A stretch of 64,000 nucleotides of DNA, from assembly GCF_900105315.1 (NCBI RefSeq), contig NZ_LT629766.1:1178001-1242000 (forward strand). Reading direction: 5' to 3'. Both the position numbers and the translations under genes were made by a program. Below, one piece after another: positions 35,209-43,809 of the stretch (within the stretch, counting starts at the first letter, position 1; every line of letters starts with the position of its first letter). Below the pieces are notes generated by a model. The model saw only the letters and a list, made by a program, of their open reading frames with translations, was not told the origin of the DNA and did no database searches. The DNA is from Brevibacterium siliguriense (lineage in GTDB: Bacteria > Actinomycetota > Actinomycetes > Actinomycetales > Brevibacteriaceae).

Positions 35209-35888
35209 CTCGTATTCTGCTTGTCGAGGACGAAGATTCGTTCTCGGACCCGCTGTCGTACCTGCTTGGTAAGGAAGGGTACGAGGTGACGGTCGCCGAT
35301 GACGGGCTCAAGGCTCTGGCGGAGTTCGACCGCCTCGGCGCCGATCTGGTCCTGCTCGACCTCATGCTGCCCGGCGTCTCAGGCACCGAGGTGTGCCGCG
35401 AACTTCGGGCGAAATCCAATGTGCCGATCATCATGCTCACGGCCAAGGATTCGGAGATCGACAAGGTCGTGGGGCTCGAGCTCGGCGCCGATGACTATGT
35501 GACGAAGCCGTACTCCTCCCGTGAGCTGCTGGCCCGCGTGCGGGCGGTGCTGCGACGCAACGTCGAGACCGAGGAATTCGAGGACGAGTCCGTGCTCGAG
35601 GCAGGGGGAGTGCGCATCGACGTCGAACGCCACGTCGTGTCCGTGCGCGGCGAAGAGCAGTCCATGCCGCTGAAGGAATTCGAGCTGCTCGAGATCCTTG
35701 TGCGCAACTCCGGCCGTGTGATGACCCGCGGTCAGCTCATCGACCGGATCTGGGGCGAGGACTACGTGGGCGATACGAAGACGCTCGACGTCCACGTCAA
35801 ACGCCTGCGCGCGAAGGTCGAGGAGAACCCCTCGGAACCGCGCCTGCTCACCACGGTGCGCGGACTCGGATACAAGTTCGAAGCCTGA
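35205..35888 (+). CDS. regX3: Response regulator, RegX3-like (OmpR family)
   Basis: 227 residues. The receiver domain has the acidic pocket VEDEDS, phosphorylated Asp in LVLLDLMLPG and Lys in VTKPYSSREL; the C-terminal winged helix includes PLKEFELLEILVRNSGRVMTR and VHVKRLRAKVE. It activates phosphate-starvation genes in mycobacteria. The GTG start overlaps the senX3 stop by four bases. A strong terminator follows at 36000. Confidence 0.95.
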   Translation: MTRILLVEDEDSFSDPLSYLLGKEGYEVTVADDGLKALAEFDRLGADLVLLDLMLPGVSGTEVCRELRAKSNVPIIMLTAKDSEIDKVVGLELGADDYVTKPYSSRELLARVRAVLRRNVETEEFEDESVLEAGGVRIDVERHVVSVRGEEQSMPLKEFELLEILVRNSGRVMTRGQLIDRIWGEDYVGDTKTLDVHVKRLRAKVEENPSEPRLLTTVRGLGYKFEA

Positions 35889-35999
35889 GACCGCGCCTCG
35901 GCGAGGCTTGAGTCAGCCGATCGGCGGTGCCTGAGCTTATCGATCGGTGAGGCTTGGGCTTGCTGATCGGTCGGGGTCGACCGACTGACAGTGGATGCA

Positions 36000-36034
36000 G
36001 AAGGAGCCGCTCACATCGTGTGAGCGGCTCCTTC
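36000..36034. terminator. Bidirectional terminator between regX3 and lpqE-like gene
   Basis: A perfect 16-bp stem (36000-36015 with 36019-36034; arm GAAGGAGCCGCTCACA) with a TCG loop lies between two convergent genes. Confidence 0.85.
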
Positions 36035-36078
36035 CGTGCTCTCGCGCGGGACTCGGTCCGGCGTCGGAGAAGGGCTGG

Positions 36079-36642
36079 TCAGCCGTCGACCGTCGCGGTT
36101 CCCTCTGCTGTACCGGCGTCCTCGGTCGGCACGTCCGACGGGGACTCGGACGGGGAATCCTTCGGCACGTATTCCTCGTAGTACGGCAGGGCGCCGGTGA
36201 GGAGCTGAGTTTCGATGACCTTCTCGTCGCTGCCGCTCTTGACGGTGACGTCGACGAGATCACCGGGTTCGGCCTTGAGGCTGTCGACGGTGACTTCCTT
36301 CTTCGACGAGGTCTCGGGGCTCTTCGGGTCCTGGACGAAGGTGTCGCCGGCCTTGATCGATTCGCTCACCGTGGTGTCGGCGACCTCGACGGACACCTTG
36401 GCGGTGGAGTCACCCTTGTTGATGAGGGTGAAGAACAGCTGAGCCGGACCGGAGCCCTTCTCATCCGTGATGAGCATGAGCCCACGGACTTCGACGTCGC
36501 CGACGGAACCCGAAGCCCCATCGCCGCCGTTGTAATGATATTCGGCAGTCTGGTGGGGAGACAGCAGGCTTGCACATCCGCTGACGGGGATAACGAGAGC
36601 GAGTGCGGCAACGGCGAGAGCCGCGCGATTGTGCCGTTTCAT
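36079..36642 (-). CDS. LpqE-like lipoprotein
   Basis: 187 residues. A lipoprotein signal peptide with the lipobox IPVSGC near residue 23 anchors it outside the membrane. The rest is a beta-rich domain (DVEVRGLMLITDEKGSGPAQ, LINKGDSTAKVSVEV) followed by a Pro/Ser/Glu-rich C-terminal tail. It lies divergent from carD, exactly where lpqE (Rv3584) lies in M. tuberculosis, and the domain fits that family, which resembles copper-chaperone PCuAC-like folds. The function is unknown. AAGGAG precedes the ATG. Confidence 0.82.
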   Translation of the reverse strand: MKRHNRAALAVAALALVIPVSGCASLLSPHQTAEYHYNGGDGASGSVGDVEVRGLMLITDEKGSGPAQLFFTLINKGDSTAKVSVEVADTTVSESIKAGDTFVQDPKSPETSSKKEVTVDSLKAEPGDLVDVTVKSGSDEKVIETQLLTGALPYYEEYVPKDSPSESPSDVPTEDAGTAEGTATVDG

Positions 36643-36994
36643 TATGCTCCTTGAAGTGGCAATACAAGATCAGTCTGTATACTACCCGGTTTTTGACCTG
36701 CTGTAGAACCGGGCGCTCGGAGCGGACGACGTTCTGCGATGCTCGGGCGCGTCGCGGTTGAAGTTTCGGTGAAGAGGGGGCGAAGTTCGGCTCGCATCGC
36801 AGTCTGCCGAGATCCTTGTTCGATCTTCCCGGCAATGCGCCCTCTCGCGATATTCCCGCTGGCAGAGGCGACAGCGAGCCCGGTCGCGGCGTGCGGCAGA
36901 GGCGGAGCCTAGCATGAAGATTCGTTACCCTGAACGATTTCTGTGGCGAGCCTCATGGTAAACTGGTATTCCGCGAAAGGGGTTTGAAGAGAAT
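36643..36994. other. 352-base divergent gap between lpqE-like gene and carD
   Basis: No coding sequence is supported. It carries an inverted repeat CCCGGTT/AACCGGG (36685-36691 and 36707-36713) in the promoter zone of the lipoprotein, and close to carD a TAAACT box near 36959 that would give a short leader with GAAGAGA before the carD ATG. Confidence 0.5.
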
Positions 36995-37477
36995 ATGAGT
37001 TTCCAGGTCGGCGACACTGTTGTCTATCCACATCACGGTGCAGCGACAATCCAAGAAATCAAGAAACGTGCCATCAAAGGTGAGGAGAAGCTGTATCTCA
37101 AGCTCCAGGTCGCCCATGGCGACCTCGTGATCGAGGTCCCGGCAGAGAACTGTGATCTGGTCGGTGTGCGAGATGTCGTCGGTGAAGAAGGCGTTGAGAA
37201 GGTCTTCAGCGTCCTGCGTGCCGAATTCGTCGAAGAACCCGCGAATTGGTCCCGTCGGTACAAGGCCAATGTTGAGAAGCTGCAGTCCGGCGATGTCATC
37301 AAGGTCGCCGAAGTCGTCCGCGATCTGTGGCGTCGCGAGCAGGACCGCGGCCTGTCGACTGGCGAGAAGCGCATGCTCTCGAAGGCTCGTCAGATCCTCG
37401 TCTCCGAACTCGCGCTGGCCGAGAAGAAGGAAGAGTCCGAAGCAGAAGCTCTGCTGGACGAAGTGCTCGCATCCTGA
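36995..37477 (+). CDS. carD: CarD family transcriptional regulator
   Basis: 160 residues. The N-terminal RNA-polymerase-interacting Tudor-like domain begins [20 protein letters not shown], and the C-terminal helical DNA-binding domain includes the wedge tryptophan in [15 protein letters not shown]. CarD binds the RNA polymerase beta subunit and stabilises open complexes at rRNA and other promoters; it is essential in mycobacteria. ispDF follows at once, with overlapping codons. Confidence 0.97.
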   Translation: MSFQVGDTVVYPHHGAATIQEIKKRAIKGEEKLYLKLQVAHGDLVIEVPAENCDLVGVRDVVGEEGVEKVFSVLRAEFVEEPANWSRRYKANVEKLQSGDVIKVAEVVRDLWRREQDRGLSTGEKRMLSKARQILVSELALAEKKEESEAEALLDEVLAS

Positions 37478-38808
37478 GCACCTGTGTCATCATCCCGGCC
37501 GCAGGGTCGGGATCCCGTCTGGGTTGCAGTGAGCCGAAGGCATTCGTCCGTGTGAACGGGCGGACGCTTCTGACTCGCAGCCTCGAGACGATCATCTCCT
37601 CGGGAGTCGCCACCACAATCGTGGTAGCCGCTCCCGAGGAGTTTCTTTTGCGTGCACGCGAGGAAATCGCTGAAGTGGCCGCAGAACTGAAATGCGAAAT
37701 TTCAATTACAGCTGTGGCAGGTGGTGATGATCGCATTTCCACAGTGCAAACGGCCTTGAAACATAGCGGCGCTGCGGAATATGTGCTCGTCCACGATGCC
37801 GCGAGGTGTCTGACCCCGCCCGATGTGTTCATCCGGGTGGTCGCGGCGCTGCATTCCGGCGCCGAGGCGGTCATTCCGGTTCTGCCCATGATCGACACCG
37901 TAAGGCGGGCCGTTTCTGGCCAGTCTGCGGAGTTGGACCCGAACGCAGATCCTGCTGGAATCGAACCGGCCGCAGGTGACAGACCGTTGGAAACCGTGCG
38001 GGGAGATTTCGACCGGGCCGAGTTGCGGCGGGTCCAGACTCCTCAGGGGTTCCGCACCGAGGTGCTGTTGCGAGCCTATGAGCAGTTTGAGGCCGATGGC
38101 GCTGGGGCCATCGAACGTGCAGACTCAAGCGATGGGGTTGGCCCGCCCGATGCCGCTGGCCAGGTTGGCAACGCGCTTCCGACGGACGATGCTGGGCTGG
38201 TCGAGCGCCTCGGTGTCGATATCGTCGCTGTCGACGGTGACGCAGAAGCGCTGAAGATCACCTATCCGATCGACCTCATCCTCGCTGAACAACTCGCTCG
38301 GAAGCTTGACGAAGGAGCCGCGATGACACAGAGCATCCCCCGAACGGGCACCGGCGTCGATGTGCATGCGTTCTCCACCGATCCCGCCCGCGAACTCTGG
38401 GTTGCAGGGCTGCTGTGGCCGGGCGAACAGGGCCTCGAAGGACATTCGGACTCCGATGTGGCCGCCCACGCCTGCTGCGACGCCTTGTTCTCCGCTGCAG
38501 GGCTCGGTGACTTAGGCGAGCACTTCGGCGTCGATCGCCCGGATATCGCCGGCGCCTCGGGTTCGGCCCTGCTCACCGAGGCGGCTCGCATCGTCCGCGA
38601 GGCGGGTTTCGAGATCGGAAACGTCTCCGTCCAAGTGATCGGCAATCGGCCGAAGATCGGCACCCGTCGTGCCGAGGCCCAACAGTCACTGTCGACTGCA
38701 GCAGGAGCGCCGGTATCGGTATCTGGCACCACCACGGACGGCCTTGGGCTGACCGGTCGGGGCGAAGGAGTCGCTGCCATCGCCACTGCACTGATCCACC
38801 CGAACTGA
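37474..38808 (+). CDS. ispDF: Bifunctional IspD/IspF isoprenoid enzyme
   Basis: 444 residues in one chain. The IspD part has the CTP-binding [10 protein letters not shown] at residues 9-18, [11 protein letters not shown] and RVQTPQGF. The IspF part has metal ligands in TGVDVHAF and [33 protein letters not shown] blocks (quoted in part) and [14 protein letters not shown]. It makes CDP-methylerythritol and then the 2,4-cyclodiphosphate in the non-mevalonate pathway. No ATG, GTG or TTG lies in a fitting place; CTG 37474 overlaps the carD stop as CTGA and is my best start. Insertions of low complexity occur near residues 150-165 and 215-240. An internal ATG at 38323 with AAGGAG could give free IspF. 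Confidence 0.88.
   Translation: MSTCVIIPAAGSGSRLGCSEPKAFVRVNGRTLLTRSLETIISSGVATTIVVAAPEEFLLRAREEIAEVAAELKCEISITAVAGGDDRISTVQTALKHSGAAEYVLVHDAARCLTPPDVFIRVVAALHSGAEAVIPVLPMIDTVRRAVSGQSAELDPNADPAGIEPAAGDRPLETVRGDFDRAELRRVQTPQGFRTEVLLRAYEQFEADGAGAIERADSSDGVGPPDAAGQVGNALPTDDAGLVERLGVDIVAVDGDAEALKITYPIDLILAEQLARKLDEGAAMTQSIPRTGTGVDVHAFSTDPARELWVAGLLWPGEQGLEGHSDSDVAAHACCDALFSAAGLGDLGEHFGVDRPDIAGASGSALLTEAARIVREAGFEIGNVSVQVIGNRPKIGTRRAEAQQSLSTAAGAPVSVSGTTTDGLGLTGRGEGVAAIATALIHPN
38312..38325 (+). promoter_or_regulatory. Internal ribosome binding site and ATG for the IspF domain
   Basis: AAGGAG at 38312-38317 sits 5 bases before an in-frame ATG at 38323, exactly at the IspD/IspF junction. Confidence 0.4.
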
Positions 38809-38878
38809 CCCGCGCGAACTGATCCGCTCGAACCGAGTCACGAGCACTGAATCACGAGAACTGAGAGAGGAGCGAACA

Positions 38879-39853
38879 GTGAGAGTCCTCTTCCAAGGAG
38901 CCGGTGCCATCGGAATCGCCGGGGCCGCACTCTTCACCGAAGCGCTCGAAGTCGCCGTCGTCTCCCGTACGGCCAGTCCCCAGGGGCGGGCGGCCTTTCC
39001 CCGACGCGTGAGCATCTTCGACCCGACCGATTCCGGTCAGACGACAGCCGAGCACGGAAGCTGGTCGGTGACTCGCGTGGCCGCGACACGGCGGGTGACG
39101 ATCACAGACTGGGTCGAAGCCGCCGCCGCGGGAAGCTGGGATCTCATTGTGCTCACGACCCGACCTGGTGATCTCGACCCGGAAGTCGCCTCGGCGATCC
39201 GGGATATCGCGCCCGCGCTGATCGCGACCACAAGCCAGGTCGAAGGGGATTTCGAGCGAGCACGTGCCAGATTCCCCGGCACCGAGGTGGTCGTGTTCGG
39301 ACCCGCGTTCCTCTCCGAACGATTGGAGCCGAGTGAACCGGTTGCGAGGGTGGTCGACCGGGAAGCCCACAGGGATGGCGAACCGCGGCGAGATGTGAGG
39401 TTCTGGGCACCGGCCGGCGCGCCTCGATTCCTCGCTGCCGGGCCGTCGAGTGCGGTGCGTTCGCTCGCCCGCGGGCTGGGCCGTCTCATCCTGCCTGTGC
39501 CGATGGAGGCCGTGATGCTGCCACCGACGGTGTTCATTCCCTTCGTCGCCGAACTGAGCGTCCACGATGGGAACTGGGCCGCACTGAAATCTCATCTCGA
39601 CCGACCTGCGAAGGCCGCGAGCGAAGGCATGCGTGGCCAGCTTGGTGTCCCGATTCCGGTGTTCGGGTTCGCCGCCCGGATTGTGCTCGAAGCACTGGAA
39701 CGCACCGTGCCGATCGACGTCACGAAATATGCGGGCCGACACTTCGCCCGGCATCGGAGTCAGACCCGGGACATGCTCGCCGGCTGGGCCGAGGCCACAG
39801 ACTCGGCAGTCGCCCTGCGGGAGCTCATCGCAGCGCTAGAGGCGAACCTCTGA
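38879..39853 (+). CDS. Ketopantoate-reductase-like NAD(P)-binding protein
   Basis: 324 residues from GTG 38879 with GAGAGGAG upstream. An N-terminal Rossmann motif VLFQGAGAIGIAGAAL opens a PanE/ApbA-like dehydrogenase shape, and the C-terminal half is helical (PIPVFGFAARIVLEAL). The usual PanE catalytic Lys and NENG-type motifs are not obvious, so a true ketopantoate reductase role is doubtful. It follows ispDF in the same direction at 70 bases. The 3' end is partly duplicated in the following intergenic DNA. Confidence 0.65.
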   Translation: MRVLFQGAGAIGIAGAALFTEALEVAVVSRTASPQGRAAFPRRVSIFDPTDSGQTTAEHGSWSVTRVAATRRVTITDWVEAAAAGSWDLIVLTTRPGDLDPEVASAIRDIAPALIATTSQVEGDFERARARFPGTEVVVFGPAFLSERLEPSEPVARVVDREAHRDGEPRRDVRFWAPAGAPRFLAAGPSSAVRSLARGLGRLILPVPMEAVMLPPTVFIPFVAELSVHDGNWAALKSHLDRPAKAASEGMRGQLGVPIPVFGFAARIVLEALERTVPIDVTKYAGRHFARHRSQTRDMLAGWAEATDSAVALRELIAALEANL

Positions 39854-39896
39854 TTCAGTCCTCCGCACTGGAGGCGAACGGCTGACTCAGAACTCT
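39833..39896. repeat. Imperfect 32-bp duplication at a gene end
   Basis: The last codons of the PanE-like gene (39833-39864) are repeated with about three quarters identity at 39865-39896, just beyond the stop codon (shared GAGGCGAAC and CTGA-TCAG elements). Confidence 0.5.
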
Positions 39897-39994
39897 GCGC
39901 CAGACGAGAGCTTTCACTGAGCGGAGGCCGCGGTTGACTGCCGCGGTCAGGGTTCGGAAGTGGACAGCCACCTCGGTGGCGGTGCTCGCCGGAC

Positions 39995-41407
39995 TCAGAC
40001 CTTTGCGTTGGGGTGGCGCTTCGTGATGACGAGGCCGACGAGATAGAGCGCGACGACGAAGATGAGCGTGCCGACGATCTGGAAGCGCACGGATTCGACG
40101 GTGAGGCCGAGTCCGATGATCACGGCGATTCCGGCCAAGGTCACGTACGACAGCCACGGGTAGCCCCACATGCGCAGAGGCAGGGACCGGCCGGCCGCCT
40201 CGGTGCGACGTCGCAGGACGATCTGCGAGACCAGCGTCGCGACCCAGGTGACGATGAGCGTCGAGCCGACGATGTTGAGCAGGACCCCGAGGACCTCGGC
40301 GGCCCAGAAGTAGTTGAGCGCGACTGCGACGAAGCCGAACGCCGAGGTGGCCAGCACCGCAGGCACGGGCACACCGCGGCGGTTGGTGCGGCCGAGTCCG
40401 CGCGGAAGCATGGACCGCTGCGACATCGAGAATGACATCCGGGACGCCCCGTAGATGTTCGCGTTCATCGACGACAGGAGCGCGATGACGATGACCGCGG
40501 CGAGCAGAGAGGCGATGAACGGCAGCCCGGCGGTGTCGAGGACGGCGACGAACGGTGACTCGGCCAGGCGATCGTCCGTCCACGGCAGGACGAGGACGAT
40601 GATTGCCACGGACCCGATGTAGAGGAACAGGATGCGCCACACGATCGTCTTGATCGCCTGGGAGACGCTGCGCTGAGGGTTCGCGGTCTCGGCTGCGGCG
40701 ACCGCGACGATCTCGATGCCGCCGAAGGCGAAAGCGACGACGAGCAGACCGGCGGCGATGCCGGAGATGCCGGTGGGCATAAACCCGTCGGCGAAGATCT
40801 GCGCGGGCGGTTCGGCAGGGGTCCACCCGAACAGGTACGCGGCGCCGAGGATGACGAAGAGGACGACGAAGGCGACCTTGATGAGCGAGAACCAGAACTC
40901 GAACTCACCGAAGCTGCCCGAGGTGGTGAGGTTGATGGCAGTGAAGACGAGCATGATCGCCAAGGCGATGACCCATTGGGGGACGGCCGGGATATAGGAG
41001 GCCGCGATCTGTGCGGCCGCGGTGGCCTCGGCAGCGACGACGAGGCACAGCTGGACCCACCACAGGGCGCCGACGGCGAAAGCCGCGGCAGGGCCCATAG
41101 CCTTGCCCGCATAGTGCGAGAACGCACCCGGATTCGGATCTGCGGCGACGAGCTCGCCGAGGGCCCGCATGACGAAGATGACGATGAGTCCCGCGACCAC
41201 ATAGGAGACGAGCACGGCGGGTCCGGCCGCCTGCACTCCGGCACCGGAGCCGACGAAGAGTCCGGCGCCGATCGCCGAGCCGAGGCTCATCATCACCAGG
41301 TGGCGGGGCTTCATCCCCATCTTGAGGCCGTTGGACGAGGTCGCGGAAGAGCCCGGGGCCGAGGCGGACGCTGACTCGGCGGGCTGCGAAGACTGTGATT
41401 CAGGCAC
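39995..41407 (-). CDS. Amino acid permease (APC superfamily, AAT/GabP-like)
   Basis: 470 residues, twelve hydrophobic segments after a 30-residue Ser/Ala/Pro-rich tail. The first helix has MMSLGSAIGAGLFVGSG and helix 6 has AFAFGGIEIVAVAAAETANPQRS, typical of the AAT family (GABA, aromatic amino acid and proline permeases). The GTG start is supported by a -10 box TAGACT ending 6 bases upstream, so it appears leaderless. A strong hairpin lies just upstream and separates it from the MBL gene. Confidence 0.92.
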   Translation of the reverse strand: MPESQSSQPAESASASAPGSSATSSNGLKMGMKPRHLVMMSLGSAIGAGLFVGSGAGVQAAGPAVLVSYVVAGLIVIFVMRALGELVAADPNPGAFSHYAGKAMGPAAAFAVGALWWVQLCLVVAAEATAAAQIAASYIPAVPQWVIALAIMLVFTAINLTTSGSFGEFEFWFSLIKVAFVVLFVILGAAYLFGWTPAEPPAQIFADGFMPTGISGIAAGLLVVAFAFGGIEIVAVAAAETANPQRSVSQAIKTIVWRILFLYIGSVAIIVLVLPWTDDRLAESPFVAVLDTAGLPFIASLLAAVIVIALLSSMNANIYGASRMSFSMSQRSMLPRGLGRTNRRGVPVPAVLATSAFGFVAVALNYFWAAEVLGVLLNIVGSTLIVTWVATLVSQIVLRRRTEAAGRSLPLRMWGYPWLSYVTLAGIAVIIGLGLTVESVRFQIVGTLIFVVALYLVGLVITKRHPNAKV

Positions 41408-41413
41408 CCGAAG

Positions 41414-41419
41414 AGTCTA
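41414..41419 (-). promoter_or_regulatory. -10 box TAGACT, leaderless promoter of the GabP-like permease
   Basis: On the minus strand TAGACT ends 6 bases before GTG 41407. Confidence 0.6.
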
Positions 41420-41437
41420 TCCGTCGGCGCTCGAAAG

Positions 41438-41484
41438 CGCAGACGCGGGTCGCGGACCCGTGTGGGTCGCGACTCGCGTCTGCG
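41438..41484 (-). terminator. Terminator hairpin after the mscR operon
   Basis: A stem of about 21 bp with one mismatch and one bulge (arms 41438-41459 and 41464-41484; arm start CGCAGACGCGGGTCGCG) lies about 95 bases after the MBL stop and upstream of the next gene's promoter. Confidence 0.7.
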
Positions 41485-41578
41485 AGTTGCACTGCTTGGT
41501 CAGAGCCGGATCAGCGGCAGGCCGATGGCGCGATCTGCGTCAGGGTCGGCGAACGGTCACCGGTCGACCTGCGGTCCA

Positions 41579-42250
41579 TCAGTGGCCGCGCTTGATCCAG
41601 TCCTCGAGGGCAGGGCTCTCAGCACCGATCGACGTCGAATCACCGTGTCCGGTGAGCACGACTGTCGCCTCGGGCAGCGGGAAGAGCACGTCGCGGATCG
41701 ATTCGATGATCGTCTCGAAGCTCGAATGCGACCGCCCCGTGGCCCCGGGACCGCCGTTGAACAGAGTGTCTCCGGAGAACAGCACAGGACCGACGGCCCG
41801 ACCGGCACCGGCCGATGCCGGAGCCGGCAGACCGGTTTCGACGAAGAAGCACGTCGAACCGGGGGAGTGGCCGGGAGTGTGCAGGGCCTTGAGTTTGATT
41901 CCGCCGACGGTCCAGGTATCGCCGTGGGCGATCTGTCCGTCGGGACGGTAGTTCTCAAAGGTCATATCCCACAGCACATAGTCATCGGGATTGAGGTACA
42001 CGGTAGTGTTGCCCACCCGCTGTGCGAAGTCGCGGACGACGCGCACGTGATCGTCGTGACCGTGCGTGAGCAGAATGGCCTTGACATCTCTGGCTCCGAC
42101 CGCCTCGGCGATCGCATCGACATCATGAGCCGGGTCGATGACGATGACCTCGGTATCATCGCCGATGATCCACACGTTGTTGTCGACGTTGTGCGTCTCC
42201 CCGTCCAGGGAGAACGTGCCAGACGTGACGAGATGCTCAATAGCTGTCAT
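41579..42250 (-). CDS. MBL-fold metallo-hydrolase, partner of the mycothiol dehydrogenase
   Basis: 223 residues. The metallo-beta-lactamase metal site THGHDDH, the later HTPGHSPGS and FSGDTLF are present. It resembles glyoxalase II-like thioesterases. It follows mscR with a one-base overlap, as Rv2260 follows adhE2/mscR in M. tuberculosis. A reasonable role is hydrolysis of S-formyl-mycothiol to formate and mycothiol, completing formaldehyde removal; this is inference from context. Confidence 0.9.
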   Translation of the reverse strand: MTAIEHLVTSGTFSLDGETHNVDNNVWIIGDDTEVIVIDPAHDVDAIAEAVGARDVKAILLTHGHDDHVRVVRDFAQRVGNTTVYLNPDDYVLWDMTFENYRPDGQIAHGDTWTVGGIKLKALHTPGHSPGSTCFFVETGLPAPASAGAGRAVGPVLFSGDTLFNGGPGATGRSHSSFETIIESIRDVLFPLPEATVVLTGHGDSTSIGAESPALEDWIKRGH

Positions 42251-43341
42251 TACAGTTCCACCACCGATCGTAGGACTTGGCCCTTGGCCATCTTCTCAAA
42301 AGCGGATTCGACATCGTTGATGCCGATGCGTTCGGACACGAACTTCTCGAGCGGGAATCGTCCCTGCTGGTAGAGGTCGACGAGCATCGGGAAGTCGCGG
42401 TCGGGCAGGCAGTCGCCGTACCAGGAGGACTTGAGCTTGCCGCCGCGGCCGAACACGTCGAGCAGCGGAACGGTGAGCTCCATCTCCGGGGTCGGCACAC
42501 CGACGAGGACGACTGTGCCGGCGAGGTCGCGGCCATAGAAGGCCTGCCGCCAGGTGGCGGGGAGTCCGACGGCGTCGATGACGACATCGGCGCCGAAGCC
42601 TCCAGTGCGCTCCTGGATCGCGGCGACTACCTCGTCCTCGCTCATGCCCTTCGTGTTCACGACGTCAGTTGCGCCGAGGTCTTCTGCCCAAGACAGCTTC
42701 TTCTCATCGATGTCGAGAGCGATGATCGTGTTCGCCCCGGCCAGAGCGGAACCGGCGATGGACGCGCAGCCGACTCCTCCGGCGCCGATCACGGCCACGG
42801 TCTTGCCGCGGGTGACCTCACCGGTGTTGATGGCGGCGCCGATGCCGGCCATCATTCCGCAGCCGAGCAGGCCCACGACTGCCGGGTCCGCCTCGGGAAC
42901 CTTCGTGCACTGACCTGCGGCGACGAGCGTCTTCTCGGCGAACGAGCCGATGCCCAGAGCAGCTTCGAGTTCGGTGCCGTCGGTCAGGGTCATCTTCTGC
43001 GAAGCATTGTGGGTGTCGAAGCAGTACCAGGGCTCACCGCGCTTGCAGGCACGGCAGTCGCCGCAGATGGCGCGCCAGTTGAGGATGACGAAATCCCCGA
43101 CAGCGACCTCGGTGACCCCTTCGCCGACTTCCGAGACGACCCCGGCGGACTCGTGGCCGAGCAGGAACGGGTAGTCGTCGCTGATTCCGCCTTCGCGGTA
43201 GTGGAAGTCCGTGTGGCAGACGCCGCACGACTTCACATCGACGACGACCTCGCCCGGGCCCGGGTCCGGAATGACGATGTCGGTGAGTTCGACTGGGGCT
43301 CCCTTGCTGCGGGAGATGACGCCCTTGACGGTCTGTGGCAT
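42250..43341 (-). CDS. mscR: S-(hydroxymethyl)mycothiol dehydrogenase
   Basis: 363 residues from ATG 43341 (AGGAGA upstream). It is a class III-like zinc alcohol dehydrogenase: catalytic zinc in [13 protein letters not shown] and GHESAGVV, structural zinc cysteines in [18 protein letters not shown], and NAD motif [12 protein letters not shown]. The length and the sequence around [15 protein letters not shown] are typical of the mycothiol-dependent branch. It oxidises the formaldehyde-mycothiol adduct and can reduce nitrosomycothiol. It is cotranscribed with the MBL hydrolase. Confidence 0.93.
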   Translation of the reverse strand: MPQTVKGVISRSKGAPVELTDIVIPDPGPGEVVVDVKSCGVCHTDFHYREGGISDDYPFLLGHESAGVVSEVGEGVTEVAVGDFVILNWRAICGDCRACKRGEPWYCFDTHNASQKMTLTDGTELEAALGIGSFAEKTLVAAGQCTKVPEADPAVVGLLGCGMMAGIGAAINTGEVTRGKTVAVIGAGGVGCASIAGSALAGANTIIALDIDEKKLSWAEDLGATDVVNTKGMSEDEVVAAIQERTGGFGADVVIDAVGLPATWRQAFYGRDLAGTVVLVGVPTPEMELTVPLLDVFGRGGKLKSSWYGDCLPDRDFPMLVDLYQQGRFPLEKFVSERIGINDVESAFEKMAKGQVLRSVVEL

Positions 43342-43694
43342 TGCGTCTCCTAAATGTCTTCGGCGACGGGGTCCGACTGGTGGGAGCACCCGACGTGGAC
43401 TGAGCGCACCCCCGGACGGGGTGCTCACAGCCCCCACCCTAGCCAAGCACGCTGGGCTCGACCAGTGGCGGATCCGGTGGTGAGACGACGGCCCGGGAAC
43501 GAGCGGAGCAGGTCCGGTGGTGGCGGGCTGCCCATGGATGCGGAATGAGATGAAGGTGGAACGACGAAAGCGGCCCGATGCGTGGGATGCATCGGGCCGC
43601 CTCGGCGAGGGTGAGCCGATCCACGTCGCCGAGGCGGCGCTGCGGATCCGACTCAGCCGGACGTGATCACGGGGTGGAGTCCACCTCGAAGAGA
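43342..43694. other. 353-base gap between metS and mscR
   Basis: No gene is supported. It contains the metPS terminator (43570-43600), two copies of the GCCGAGGCGG decamer on opposite strands, a TAGGGT box on the minus strand at 43436-43441 that may be the mscR promoter, and a hairpin GAGCACCC/GGGTGCTC (43384-43391 and 43419-43426) in the mscR leader. Confidence 0.55.
43570..43600 (-). terminator. Terminator of metPS
   Basis: A 12-bp perfect stem (43570-43581 with 43589-43600; arm GCGGCCCGATGC) is followed on the minus strand by TTTCGTCG. Confidence 0.8.
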
Positions 43695-43808
43695 TCAGTC
43701 GGCGACGTCCTCGTCGGGATGGTTTCGCAGGTGCAGAAGCGCCGCGATGAGGCCGCCCCAGACGGTGACCATTGCGATGACCATCATGACGATTGCTGAT
43801 GTGCCCAT
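43695..43808 (-). CDS. metS: Methionine/alanine importer small subunit MetS
   Basis: 37 residues with one membrane helix ([24 protein letters not shown]) and a short acidic C-terminus (NHPDEDVAD). It lies one base after the metP stop, the normal place for MetS, which is required for activity of the NSS transporter MetP in C. glutamicum. I used the ATG that gives the standard short form; longer reading has no support. Confidence 0.9.
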   Translation of the reverse strand: MGTSAIVMMVIAMVTVWGGLIAALLHLRNHPDEDVAD

Positions 43809-43809
43809 G

